Translations under genes and position numbers: made by a program | Part shown: in pieces, positions 32,443-41,455 of the stretch | How positions within the stretch are numbered: position 1 is the stretch's first letter | Layout of the letters: every line of letters starts with the position of its first letter | The notes under the pieces: generated by a model | Databases searched by the model: none | What the model was told of the DNA's origin: nothing | The model's input: the letters and a program-made list of their open reading frames with translations, nothing else | NCBI GenBank assembly: GCA_026394055.1 | Contig: JAPKYZ010000104.1 | Span: forward strand, 1-53,672 | Direction: 5' to 3' | Source: Acidobacteriota bacterium | GTDB lineage: Bacteria; Acidobacteriota; Terriglobia; Bryobacterales; Bryobacteraceae | Length of the DNA stretch: 53,672 nt

Positions 32443-35178
32443 CTAGTCCTTGGGGTTCTTCAGCGGAATGGTGACGATGTTCGACACCTGGAAGCTTTGC
32501 GCGATCGTCAGCTGCATGGTGTCGTTGGTGGGCAGGTCGCTGTTCAATTCGAGCACGACCTCGTAGATCCCGATCATGCCCGGTTTCAAGCGAGCAAACA
32601 GGACGTTGGCGGTCTTAGCGCCAGCCAGTGAGGACACAAACTCTTCCGGTTCATTGTCGGCAGGCCCATTGTAGACTTGGCCCGTCCGGACCAGCTTCTG
32701 GGCTTCCTCTGGCTTGATCTTACCCAAGCCCGTGGCGTACACAATCAGCGTCTCGCCGGGGATAGCCGGGTTCTGGGCATTCACCGGAGCGCCTTCCGTA
32801 TTGGCGCAGCAGAGCGAGGAGTTGGTGGCGGTGAGAATCACGCTGGCCGTGTCGTTAACCTTGGCCGAAATCGGCAGGCCATTCAGGTCCGGACCGGGGC
32901 GCCGAGCCTGCAGCCGGATGCGGGTGAACACGCCGGCCGGAAGAGCGACCACGTCCGGATCTCCGCCATTGGCGTTGATGATCCGGATGAGGTTGTCGCG
33001 GATCTTGGCCAGCTTCAGCTGATTGTCGCTCAGACCGCCATTGGTGACGGTATCTTCTTCCACCGTATAGCTATAGTTGCGGTCGGCAATGGTGATGGTG
33101 GCGACGTCGTCCTTCTTGGAGGTGCCGTCCACCGAGATCGTACCGGTGGCAAAGCTCGACCCATGGAAGATCACACCCGGGCGCGGATCAGGGCCGTCAG
33201 CGGCGTAGATGCCAGGGTTCTGGGCAATCAACGGGACGGCGACGGCGGAACTGACCGTGACGCCATTGGCGCCCACGGTCCGCACAATCGCATTCGAGCT
33301 TTGGGCGCCGGACACTTCCCACGGCAGCTGAGCATTGATCTGCGTTGGCGAAACCATCAGCAGCGGCACCTGGATGCCGTCAATGTAGACGCGGACGCCG
33401 CCCAACTCACGGGGCAGCACTTCTGCTTTCTCCGGAGCGGAAACGGTGGTGTCGGCCAGGCGTTCACCCACGATCGAAACCACGGTCCCCGGAGCCAGCC
33501 GTGCCGCGTCTTGGCCGCCGGTCAGCGTAGCGCCTGTCGTGGTTGCCGTCACGGTCGCGGCATCAGAAAGTGTTACTTCCAGCGTAATCGCATTGCCCGC
33601 TTCACCCGCCACGCGAGCCGACAGGATGACCTGGCTGATCGATTGGTTGGGCAGTGCCAGCACATCCGGATCACCCGAACCGGCGTTGATCAGGTTCACC
33701 AGCGCCTGCATGATGATCTTGAACGTGTCGTCTTTGACGACCTTATACTTGTACTCCCGGGCATTGATCTTGACGGTGACTTCGTCGTCCACCTTGATGA
33801 CGCCGCCAATGGTGACGCCGCCGATCGCGAACACTTCGCGTGACGCCGAGTTCCGCACGCCGGTGTAAGGCACCTTGGGGTCGGCCGGGGTGAAGACCAG
33901 CACGCGCCGGTTGAAGGTGTCGCTGACAAACAGATTCGTGCCATCAAAAGCCAGTCCCGTGGGGCCACGCAGCACGTCCGCCGCGGCCACTTTGTCGGGC
34001 AGGGCGCTGTCGGAGGTGTTATTGGCGGCGCTCGACAACTGCCCCAGCACCACGTCGGCCGGCTGGCCATTCTTAGTCGGGAAGGTGGTCCAGACCAGAA
34101 TGCGATCATTGCCGCCATCGACGACAAACAACCGCCGTCCGTCGGACAATACGCCCCGCGGGTACTCAATCGTGGCCGCGCAACGGGTGGGATAGGTGGC
34201 CGCACCCTTGTCGTCGGTGCCGTTTGAGTCGCACAGCTTAGAGGAGTTGTTCGAGGTGGCCGAGGTGAAATCCGGCTGACCCAGCACCAGATCCGCCGCC
34301 TGCTGATTCGAAGTGGGCAGGCTGTTCCAGACCAGCACGCGCTGATGGCCCAGATCACTGACGATCAACCGGACACCATCCGAGGAGACGCTGTAGGGGT
34401 TCAGCATCGTGTTCGCCTGAGCATTCAGCGAGGCCTTGGTGAGATCGGGTTGCGGCGCGACGTTGAAATTGGGCTGGCCCAGGACGACGTCCGCCGGGGT
34501 GTCGTTCGCCGTCGGAATCTTGTTCCAGATCAGCACCCGGTGGTTCATCGTGTCCGCAACAAACAGGCGGCCGTTCTGAATCCACAAGCCTTGCGGGCCA
34601 CGCAGCGATTTGTTGTCGATGCTGATCGGCCGGATGGTGGTGAAGTTACTCTGGCCCAGCACGACATCGGCGGGTTGGCCGTTGGCGGTGGGAATCCGGT
34701 TCCAGATCAGCACCCGGTTAAAGTCCGTATCAGCCACCGCCAGCACGGTGCCATCGGAGGCCACGGCCGTAGCGCTCCGCACACCCCAGGGCTGCAAGTT
34801 GAAGTCCCCGCTGATGAAATCCTTCTGGCCCACCACCACATCGGGCCGTCCCACGCAGGCCGGACAGCGGTCATCCACCTGCGGAACTTCCGCTGTCGGC
34901 ATCGGAATGAACGACGATACGTTGTTGTAGATCAGGATCCGGTTGTTGTCCGGGGCAGCCCCGACGCGGCTGGAATCCGCCACGAATAAAGTGTTGTTGG
35001 CCAAGGCCAAACCACTGGCAGCGCCCAGCACTGTGCGCGTGGGCGGCCCCGGTTCCTGTTGCGTGAACGTGGGTTGTCCAATCAGCAGCCGGGCCGCTTG
35101 ACCGGTCGAGAACTCCTGCGCGTCGGCCAACGGGCTGAGGAGCAAGCAAAAGGTCAATAGGGTGACAAAAGACTTCAT
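32443..35178 (-). CDS. Secreted NHL-repeat protein with TIGR03437-like domains
   Basis: A 911-residue exported protein. After the signal peptide (FVTLLTFCLLLSPLADAQ) come about six NHL-like blades, each with a phrase such as ADTDFNRVLIWNRIPTANGQ and PADVVLGQ (residues 25-410), forming a beta-propeller. The rest is two C-terminal-domain halves typical of Solibacter-type proteins (GTVVSIVGERLADT, VSPTQINAQLPWEVSG, GETLIVYATGLG). Each is interrupted or preceded by a module like YKYKVVKDDTFKIIMQALVN..INA. The start at 35178 gives the signal peptide directly; upstream frame to 35256 is not leader-like. Function is likely in extracellular binding. Confidence 0.82.
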   Translation of the reverse strand: MKSFVTLLTFCLLLSPLADAQEFSTGQAARLLIGQPTFTQQEPGPPTRTVLGAASGLALANNTLFVADSSRVGAAPDNNRILIYNNVSSFIPMPTAEVPQVDDRCPACVGRPDVVVGQKDFISGDFNLQPWGVRSATAVASDGTVLAVADTDFNRVLIWNRIPTANGQPADVVLGQSNFTTIRPISIDNKSLRGPQGLWIQNGRLFVADTMNHRVLIWNKIPTANDTPADVVLGQPNFNVAPQPDLTKASLNAQANTMLNPYSVSSDGVRLIVSDLGHQRVLVWNSLPTSNQQAADLVLGQPDFTSATSNNSSKLCDSNGTDDKGAATYPTRCAATIEYPRGVLSDGRRLFVVDGGNDRILVWTTFPTKNGQPADVVLGQLSSAANNTSDSALPDKVAAADVLRGPTGLAFDGTNLFVSDTFNRRVLVFTPADPKVPYTGVRNSASREVFAIGGVTIGGVIKVDDEVTVKINAREYKYKVVKDDTFKIIMQALVNLINAGSGDPDVLALPNQSISQVILSARVAGEAGNAITLEVTLSDAATVTATTTGATLTGGQDAARLAPGTVVSIVGERLADTTVSAPEKAEVLPRELGGVRVYIDGIQVPLLMVSPTQINAQLPWEVSGAQSSNAIVRTVGANGVTVSSAVAVPLIAQNPGIYAADGPDPRPGVIFHGSSFATGTISVDGTSKKDDVATITIADRNYSYTVEEDTVTNGGLSDNQLKLAKIRDNLIRIINANGGDPDVVALPAGVFTRIRLQARRPGPDLNGLPISAKVNDTASVILTATNSSLCCANTEGAPVNAQNPAIPGETLIVYATGLGKIKPEEAQKLVRTGQVYNGPADNEPEEFVSSLAGAKTANVLFARLKPGMIGIYEVVLELNSDLPTNDTMQLTIAQSFQVSNIVTIPLKNPKD

Positions 35179-35239
35179 GGTCGGGAGATAGAAACTGTAA
35201 TTATAGCAGGCTCGCCACCGGCGACACCTCGCCCACAGA

Positions 35240-35893
35240 TCACGGACGCGGGCCACGCAACTCCGGTTGCAAGATCTCGCCGCGCACCACTTGATAGGCC
35301 TCCACCTCGTCTTCCAGGTTCAGGCCGGCGCGCACGAAAACTCGCTCATTTATCAACAGGTTGGCGAGAAGCTCGGGTGAGCCGCCGGAGACGAAACGGG
35401 TGTCGGGGCGCAGGCGGATCGTCAGTTCGGTGCGGTCCTTCATGCGCAGCACCAGATGCCTGGCGTCCAGGCGAATCACCACCCCGGCGTACGCCAGGTT
35501 GCCGCGCGGCGCAAAATGGTCGGTAGCGCGGACGGAGCGGCGGGTCAGATCGGCCATGGTCTCGCCGGTCACCACCTTCACCCGGCGGGCAAAGCAGAGC
35601 CCGTTCTGCGTCGTCCGGTCCGACATCACTTCCAGCCGGTCGCCCGGCATCAGGCGCGCAATCGGGATGCGGCGGCCTTCACGCTCAAAAAACGTCCGCC
35701 CGTCGAAGCGGCAATGGTAGGTCCCCACCGAATCGAGTGCCAGTACTAGTTCGCCCGCTTCCCAGGTACCTTCCCAACGGGTAAGCGACGCATTCAATAG
35801 GCCTACGGGAACGCGAGTCTCCGCCAGACCCGCCGGAACAGTGGCGATCAACAGTACGAATACGAACTGGACCAGGACTGGAATAGAGCGCAC
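35240..35893 (-). CDS. Exported protein with DUF5666-like beta domains
   Basis: A 217-residue protein with a signal peptide (LVQFVFVLLIATVPAGLAE) and two or three small beta-barrel segments (YHCRFDGRTFFEREGRRI, MPGDRLEVMSDRT, DARHLVLRMKDRTELTIRL) like DUF5666/OB-type secreted proteins. No enzyme motif is visible. It lies upstream of the NHL protein gene on the same strand (61-bp gap) and may be cotranscribed. Confidence 0.65.
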   Translation of the reverse strand: MRSIPVLVQFVFVLLIATVPAGLAETRVPVGLLNASLTRWEGTWEAGELVLALDSVGTYHCRFDGRTFFEREGRRIPIARLMPGDRLEVMSDRTTQNGLCFARRVKVVTGETMADLTRRSVRATDHFAPRGNLAYAGVVIRLDARHLVLRMKDRTELTIRLRPDTRFVSGGSPELLANLLINERVFVRAGLNLEDEVEAYQVVRGEILQPELRGPRP

Positions 35894-35933
35894 GGCATCC
35901 TTAGTATACGGTCCTTCCTGCTAGAATCTTTCT

Positions 35934-36965
35934 TTGCTCGTGCCTCAGACTGCCACAGCGCCCGCGGGCGCCCATGCAACGGTGCCCTTGCGCGCCACCG
36001 CCACCGAATGGTTCCGCTCCTCTGGGGTGCAGGATGCGTCCGGTGGTGTGACGCGTTACTACCGGGGCGACGCGCGGCTCCCGAACTCGGTCGAGATCAC
36101 CGCCTACGCCGTCCAGGGCATGCTGCAAATTGGGCTGAAGGAGCAGGCTCTCAAGGCCGGCCGGTTCATTCTGCAAGCCTGGAACCCCGCCCTCCGCGCC
36201 TTTCCCTTCGAGCTGGAAGGCAGCCAGCTGAGCTACTTTTTCGATACCGGCATCGTCGCTCGAGCTCTGGTCGCCCTGTGGCGCGAGACCGGCGAAGACA
36301 GCTGGTTGACGGCAGCGGTCTGCGCGGGCGATTCGATGATCGACCACTTTATGGCGGCCGATGGCTATCACCCGATTCTGTCGCTGCCCAGCCGCCAGCC
36401 GCTCCGGCACGAGCTTTGGTGGTCAAAAAATCCCGGCTGCTTCCAGTTGAAGGCGGCGCTGGCGTGGCGCGAACTGGCCGAGCTGACCGGCGAAGCGCGC
36501 TTCGAACACCACTACCGGCGTCAGCTGGAATTCTCGATCGACACTGCGGCGTCGCTGATCGACGTTGAAACCGAGCGTCTCCGCGTGATGGACCGCCTGC
36601 ACCCCTATTGCTATTTCCTCGAAGGCCTGCTGCCCGTGGCCGATGAAGCGGGTCCGTTGCTGGAGCACGGGATCGCGCTGGTGGGACAGCTGTGGCGGGA
36701 GCTTGCGCCGCAGTTTCTCCGCTCCGACGTGTTGGCGCAGTTGCTCCGCGTCCGGCTGATCAGCGGCGTGCCGATCGATCACGCCGCGGCTCGCGAAGAG
36801 GCGGAGCTGCTCGAAACGTTCGCCACCCACAAGGGCGCCTTCCTGTTTGGGCGCCGGGCGGGGGAGCCGATTCCCCACCGCAACCCGGTCTCGACGGTGT
36901 TTGCGTTCCAGGCACTCGATTGGTACCGCAGCGGCCGGGCTGGCTCCTGGCGGGAATTGATCTAG
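35934..36965 (+). CDS. Alpha/alpha-barrel (glycosidase-like) protein of a glycan locus
   Basis: A 343-residue protein made of amphipathic helix pairs typical of six-hairpin glycosidase folds (EITAYAVQGMLQIG, YFFDTGIVARALVALWRET, WWSKNPGCFQLKAALAWREL, VSTVFAFQALDWY). No signal peptide is apparent. Start is either TTG 35934 or GTG 35940. It is 7 bp upstream of the fused glycosyltransferase gene, so a role in cell-surface glycan modification is likely, but the substrate and catalytic residues are not known. Confidence 0.7.
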   Translation: MLVPQTATAPAGAHATVPLRATATEWFRSSGVQDASGGVTRYYRGDARLPNSVEITAYAVQGMLQIGLKEQALKAGRFILQAWNPALRAFPFELEGSQLSYFFDTGIVARALVALWRETGEDSWLTAAVCAGDSMIDHFMAADGYHPILSLPSRQPLRHELWWSKNPGCFQLKAALAWRELAELTGEARFEHHYRRQLEFSIDTAASLIDVETERLRVMDRLHPYCYFLEGLLPVADEAGPLLEHGIALVGQLWRELAPQFLRSDVLAQLLRVRLISGVPIDHAAAREEAELLETFATHKGAFLFGRRAGEPIPHRNPVSTVFAFQALDWYRSGRAGSWRELI

Positions 36966-36972
36966 GCCCGGC

Positions 36973-39576
36973 ATGGGTGCCACGGGCGTAGTCGTGGCCG
37001 TGGCCAGTGGCCGGCCGGATCTGGCGGCGCGATTTATCGCGGAAGCCGCGAAGCTGGCCGGGGATCGCCCTTTCTACGTCATCTCCGAATTTCAGCCCGC
37101 TGGCGGCACCTGGATTCCCTATCGCCTGCACTGGCCGGAGGCCCTGACCTGGGAGCGGGTGCAGGCCGACCTGGCCGGTCTGCCCATCCATCTGGTGTGC
37201 GTCCTGCTCGAGCCCAAGACGCCCATCTTGAAGCCGATGCGGCACCTGGCGTTCCGGCTGGCCCCGTCGCGCGGCGTCTACTTCAATGAGCATCTGAACC
37301 ACTTCATGCTGCGCCCCCGCTCCGCCGGGACGATCGCGCGGCATCTGAAGTGGCGGCTGAAAAGCTGGCTGACGTTCGAGTTCAACCCCGGTGGCCGCAT
37401 CTACACCTGGGCGTGGCGTCTCACCCATCCGCAGGCGCTGGAGCGGCCGTGGCTCTACTGGCAGCTGAAGCGGCGCCAGCCGCGCGCTTTTGTGCGGCCT
37501 CCACTACTGCAAGCGGTGGGTGGCAAGCCGGGCATCAGCGTCATCATCCCCAGCCGGAACGGCAAAGAGTTGCTGGCGCGCTGTCTGCCGCTGTTGCTGG
37601 CGGAGCGGCCCCAGCAGGTCATCATTGTCGACAACGGCTCGGGCGACGGGACGCTTGATTGGCTGGCGGCGGAGCATTCGTCACTCGAAGTGGTCTACTC
37701 CGCCGAACCGTTGAGCTTCTCGGCGGCCATCAACCGCGGCCTCACTCGGGTCCGTTACGAACTGGTTTGCCTGCTGAACAACGACATGGAGGTGGAGCCG
37801 GGCTTACTGCCAGCGCTCGCGGCACCTTTTGCGCAGACGCCGGAGCTGTTTGCCTCCACCGCGCAGATCTTTTTCCCCGAAGGTCAGCGGCGGGAAGAGA
37901 CCGGGAAGGCTGTGCTACCCGCCAGCCGCGATGCCTTTCAGTTTCCGCTGCGTTGTGATCTGCCGTTGCCGGGTGAAGATGGCTCGCCCGTGCTCTATGG
38001 CAGCGGCGGGTGCACGCTGTTCTCGACACTGAAGCTGCGCCAACTGGGTGGTCTGGATGAGGCGTTCACGCCCGCCTATGTCGAGGATTTCGATCTGGGT
38101 GTGCGTGCCTGGCAGCGAGGGTGGCCCACGGTGTTTACCGCTGGCGCCCGCGTGCTGCACCGGCATCGGTCGACGACGTCACGCTACTTCACCCCGGACC
38201 AGATCCAGCTGGCGGTGGAGCGCAACTACCTACGCTCGGTCGCCAAGAACGGCCTCTATGGGCTGTGGCGCGAGGCGATTGAGCGGCTCAACCGTCAGCA
38301 GAACCTGCCCGCTCTCCGGTTCGCCATCACGCTGGAGCCGACTGCGGGGCAGGATGAATTGGCCGCCGGATCGGGCGATATCGTCCGCTTCCCGGGGCGA
38401 GGCCGCCAGGATGGCCCGCGACTGCGGATCGCCAGTTGCTACGCGCCCTATCCGCTCTCGCATGGCGGGGCCGTGCGCATGTACAACCTGATGCGGCGGG
38501 CGGCAACGGACTTCTCGCAGACGCTGCTCTACTTCGCCGATCAGCCGGCCGCACCGCCAGCGGAACTGCTCGACATCTGCGCCGAGGTGATCGTCGTGCG
38601 CCGCCACGGCACGCACATCTATCCGGATCTCTCCCTGCCGGACCCCGTGCAGGAGTTCGCTTCCGGCGCTTTCCGGGCCGCGCTCGATCTGGCAGCGCCC
38701 GCCGCAATCACACAGCTCGAGTTCACCCAGATGGCGCAGTACGCCCCACCGCAGGGAGCCATTCTGGTCGAACACGACGTCTCCATCGACCTTTACCAGC
38801 AGCTGGCCGGTCGCGCCACCGCCGGTACGCGCTGGGAGCTGGAGCGTCAGCTCGCGCTCTGGCACAAGTTCGAAACCGCGGCCTGGCAGCGCTGCTCCCG
38901 CGTTGTGGTGATGTCGGAGCGGGACCGCGCCACCCTCAGCAGCCAAGCACCCCCGAGCCGCGTGGCGGTCTTGCCCAATGGTGTCGACATTCAGCGTTAC
39001 CAGCCTTCGCTAGAGGCACCGGCGCCGGGACGTCTGCTCTTCATCGGATCCTTCGCGCACTTGCCGAACCTGATGGCCATCCAGTGGTTTGTCGAGCAGG
39101 TCTGGCCTGCGTTGACTGACGCGACCCTCCACGTCATCGCAGGCGCCCGGCCCGAATACTACCGCGCCTTTTACCGCGATCGCGCAGCCGTAAATCTGGA
39201 GCAGGCCGGTATTGAACTTGAAGGCTTTGTCAGCGACGTGCGCCCGGCCTACCGGCAAGCGCAGATCGTGATCGCTCCATTGCTAGCCAGTGCCGGCACC
39301 AACATCAAGATCCTGGAAGCGATGGCCTTGGGCAAAGCGATCGTCTCCACGCCCGCCGGCATCCATGGGCTGGACCTCAACCCCGGCACGGACGTCGTGG
39401 TGGTGGAAACGGCCAGCCAAATGGCCGACGCGATCCGAGGCTTGATGGCTGACCCGCCACGGGTAGCGCAGTTGGGCGCTGCCGCCCGCACCACTGTCCT
39501 GGAGCGCTACAACTGGGACCGCATCGCCGACGAGCAGCGGCGCATTTATCAGGCCTTGATTGCCGAGATGGAATAA
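36973..39576 (+). CDS. Fused GT2-GT4 glycosyltransferase
   Basis: An 867-residue two-enzyme fusion. An unusual N-terminal domain (residues 1-180, Rossmann-like VVVAVASGRPDLAARFIAEA, resembling glycan-export neighbours) precedes a GT2 domain (about 185-440: ISVIIPSRNGKELLARCL, DNGSGDGTLDWL, LLNNDMEVEPG, YVEDFDLGVRAW). A GT4 domain follows (about 480-860: YPLSHGGAVRMYNLM, VAVLPNGVDIQRYQP, NIKILEAMALGKAIVSTPAG). Both likely work on cell-surface polysaccharide (O-antigen or capsule). It converges with the methyltransferase gene, overlapping 28 bp at the 3' ends. Confidence 0.9.
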   Translation: MGATGVVVAVASGRPDLAARFIAEAAKLAGDRPFYVISEFQPAGGTWIPYRLHWPEALTWERVQADLAGLPIHLVCVLLEPKTPILKPMRHLAFRLAPSRGVYFNEHLNHFMLRPRSAGTIARHLKWRLKSWLTFEFNPGGRIYTWAWRLTHPQALERPWLYWQLKRRQPRAFVRPPLLQAVGGKPGISVIIPSRNGKELLARCLPLLLAERPQQVIIVDNGSGDGTLDWLAAEHSSLEVVYSAEPLSFSAAINRGLTRVRYELVCLLNNDMEVEPGLLPALAAPFAQTPELFASTAQIFFPEGQRREETGKAVLPASRDAFQFPLRCDLPLPGEDGSPVLYGSGGCTLFSTLKLRQLGGLDEAFTPAYVEDFDLGVRAWQRGWPTVFTAGARVLHRHRSTTSRYFTPDQIQLAVERNYLRSVAKNGLYGLWREAIERLNRQQNLPALRFAITLEPTAGQDELAAGSGDIVRFPGRGRQDGPRLRIASCYAPYPLSHGGAVRMYNLMRRAATDFSQTLLYFADQPAAPPAELLDICAEVIVVRRHGTHIYPDLSLPDPVQEFASGAFRAALDLAAPAAITQLEFTQMAQYAPPQGAILVEHDVSIDLYQQLAGRATAGTRWELERQLALWHKFETAAWQRCSRVVVMSERDRATLSSQAPPSRVAVLPNGVDIQRYQPSLEAPAPGRLLFIGSFAHLPNLMAIQWFVEQVWPALTDATLHVIAGARPEYYRAFYRDRAAVNLEQAGIELEGFVSDVRPAYRQAQIVIAPLLASAGTNIKILEAMALGKAIVSTPAGIHGLDLNPGTDVVVVETASQMADAIRGLMADPPRVAQLGAAARTTVLERYNWDRIADEQRRIYQALIAEME

Positions 39577-41054
39577 TCCATCCCGCCAAAAAACTGATCG
39601 CGCACCGGACCCGGCAATGCCTCGAGCGTCGGGAACGCCTCATGCGCCAAGGCAAAGCGTTCGATCTCAATCGACTTGAACCCGGCTTCGAGCAAATAAA
39701 ACGCCATCAGCTTGGGCGGCACCGGATGCTGGTGCGTCGGGTCCAGGTAGAAGTGCGTGGCGAAGATGGCCAAGCATTCCGGGTTGGGCGTCTCAAACAC
39801 AATCGGTGCGCCGGGACGCAGTTTTGCTGCACACAGGGCGATCAGGGCCGGCAGGCGCAGGCGCGGCACGTGCTCAATCATCTGGCCGCAGAAGATGCCG
39901 CCGAGTGATTCATCGGGCAGGGCCGCCAGATACGTGAAGGCGTCCGCCACCTCCGCCGTTAAGTTCTGTTCGCGGCAGAGGGCCACGCAATCCGGATTCA
40001 GATCGATGCCGCGCGCGGCGGGCACCAGCGACAAGAACTCACCCCGGCCACAGCCGATATCGAGAATGTCTTTGTGCCGCGAAAACGTCTCAACATAGCG
40101 GCTGAAGTTGCGGCTGACCACTTCTTCCGGACCCCGGAAGCGCATGGCGTGCATCATCCAATCGATGCCGGAGTCACCCGCATCAACTGGAGTGGCCGGT
40201 GCTACGTCGGGCACTTTGGCCGCCTTGGAAGTTCGCTTGGCGGGCGCAGGCAGAGGCGCAGCAGCCAGTTCCCGCCGTAGCGTCCGCAGCATCCGCAGTT
40301 CGTCGTGCACCTGAGCGTTGCTGTTGATCTGGATGGCTTCCATGTCCTTCCAGACCCGTTTCTGGATCTCTTCGCCGCGCCGCGCGAGCTCGACGTGAAA
40401 GTCCTTGTTCTGCGCGTTCAGCATCTCGCGATAGTTTGATTCCATCAACGTGGCGCGATGCGAGAAAGCCAGCTGCAGATCGGCCAGGCTGCGCAGAAAC
40501 TGCGTTTCGTTCAGCGATAGCTTGCGCTCCCACTCCGGCCGCCAGGCTGCCCAGTGGCTCCGCACGTCTTTCATGTGCGACGTCTCGGCCTCGACGTCGG
40601 ACCGGAGCTCCTGCACGCGCAAGTCCCAATCGGAACCCATCGCGTCCAGTTTGCCTTGCAGTGCGTCCAGCCGCTGCGAGGTATTGTCGATCCGGCTGCC
40701 CAGCTCGACCAGGGCGCGGTTGCCCTCCGTCATCGCTTCGAGCAACGCCTCGATACTGCGAATCGTGCCGCGGTTGAAGTCGATCTGGTCGCGCACGTGC
40801 CAATCGAGCGCACGCGCCACCAGCCTCTTCACCTTCTGGATGATCTGATTCAGCGGGCCGCCGGGGCGCGGATTCACGCGGCCGATGGCGGCTACTTTTG
40901 ATTCCGCCAGGTCGCGCGCGTGCACCACCGGCATCAGGTTCGGCAGGCGCAGCCCGGGCTGCTCCCCCTGGGGATATTGTTGGCGGACCCGCTCACGGAT
41001 CCGCTTCACCATTTCGGCGAGTTCTTGTTGATTAGCGTTTGCGTCCACGGACAT
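39549..41054 (-). CDS. Class I SAM-dependent methyltransferase with long coiled coil
   Basis: A 501-residue protein. Residues about 80-270 are mostly charged helices, probably a coiled coil (EGNRALVELGSRIDNTSQRL, LADLQLAFSHRATLMESNYR). A Pro/Ala linker then leads to a methyltransferase domain (about 305-500: ILDIGCGRGEFLSLV, RGIDLNPDCVALCREQ, GGIFCGQMIEHVPRLRLPAL, NPECLAIFATHFYLDPTHQH). The DPTHQHPV motif and the coiled coil recall chain-terminating methyltransferases of O-antigen synthesis such as WbdD (inference). It overlaps queF by 23 bp at its 5' end. Confidence 0.85.
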   Translation of the reverse strand: MSVDANANQQELAEMVKRIRERVRQQYPQGEQPGLRLPNLMPVVHARDLAESKVAAIGRVNPRPGGPLNQIIQKVKRLVARALDWHVRDQIDFNRGTIRSIEALLEAMTEGNRALVELGSRIDNTSQRLDALQGKLDAMGSDWDLRVQELRSDVEAETSHMKDVRSHWAAWRPEWERKLSLNETQFLRSLADLQLAFSHRATLMESNYREMLNAQNKDFHVELARRGEEIQKRVWKDMEAIQINSNAQVHDELRMLRTLRRELAAAPLPAPAKRTSKAAKVPDVAPATPVDAGDSGIDWMMHAMRFRGPEEVVSRNFSRYVETFSRHKDILDIGCGRGEFLSLVPAARGIDLNPDCVALCREQNLTAEVADAFTYLAALPDESLGGIFCGQMIEHVPRLRLPALIALCAAKLRPGAPIVFETPNPECLAIFATHFYLDPTHQHPVPPKLMAFYLLEAGFKSIEIERFALAHEAFPTLEALPGPVRDQFFGGMDYSISAIKA

Positions 41055-41451
41055 AACGGGCGGTAATGGTGGAGTAAACTCCGCCGCGCGGTGTGAATTC
41101 ACCAATAATGGTGGCCTCGAGCGGCTTTGCGTATTGGACCACATCCGCGAGCATCCGGTTCACAGCGTTCTCTTGAAAGATGCCCAGGTTGCGGTAGGCC
41201 AGCCAGTACATCTTCAGCGATTTCAATTCCAGGCACTTCTTATCCGGCACATAGCGGATGGTGATGGTGCCATGATCGGGCAAGCCGGTCTTCGGGCAGA
41301 CGGAGGTGAATTCCGGCGTCTTGATCTCGATCATGTAGCCCGTCGAGAACTGGTTGGGCCAGGTTTCGATCTCCGGCAGTGGTGCCGCGACGCCGGAACT
41401 GGCGTGGTCGTCCGAGTATTCGCGCTTCAGCGGCTTGGGGTTCTTTGGCAT
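41032..41451 (-). CDS. queF: NADPH-dependent 7-cyano-7-deazaguanine reductase
   Basis: A 139-residue unimodular QueF that reduces preQ0 to preQ1 in queuosine synthesis. Cys52 (FTSVCPKTG) forms the thioimide and Asp59 (LPDHGTI) is the proton donor. The QueF motif is ELKSLKMYW, followed by FQENAVNRML. The start lies 4 bp after the stop of the ornithine-cyclodeaminase-like gene and the end overlaps the methyltransferase by 23 bp. No other queuosine gene is in the window. Confidence 0.95.
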   Translation of the reverse strand: MPKNPKPLKREYSDDHASSGVAAPLPEIETWPNQFSTGYMIEIKTPEFTSVCPKTGLPDHGTITIRYVPDKKCLELKSLKMYWLAYRNLGIFQENAVNRMLADVVQYAKPLEATIIGEFTPRGGVYSTITARYVRGRKR

Positions 41452-41455
41452 GACG

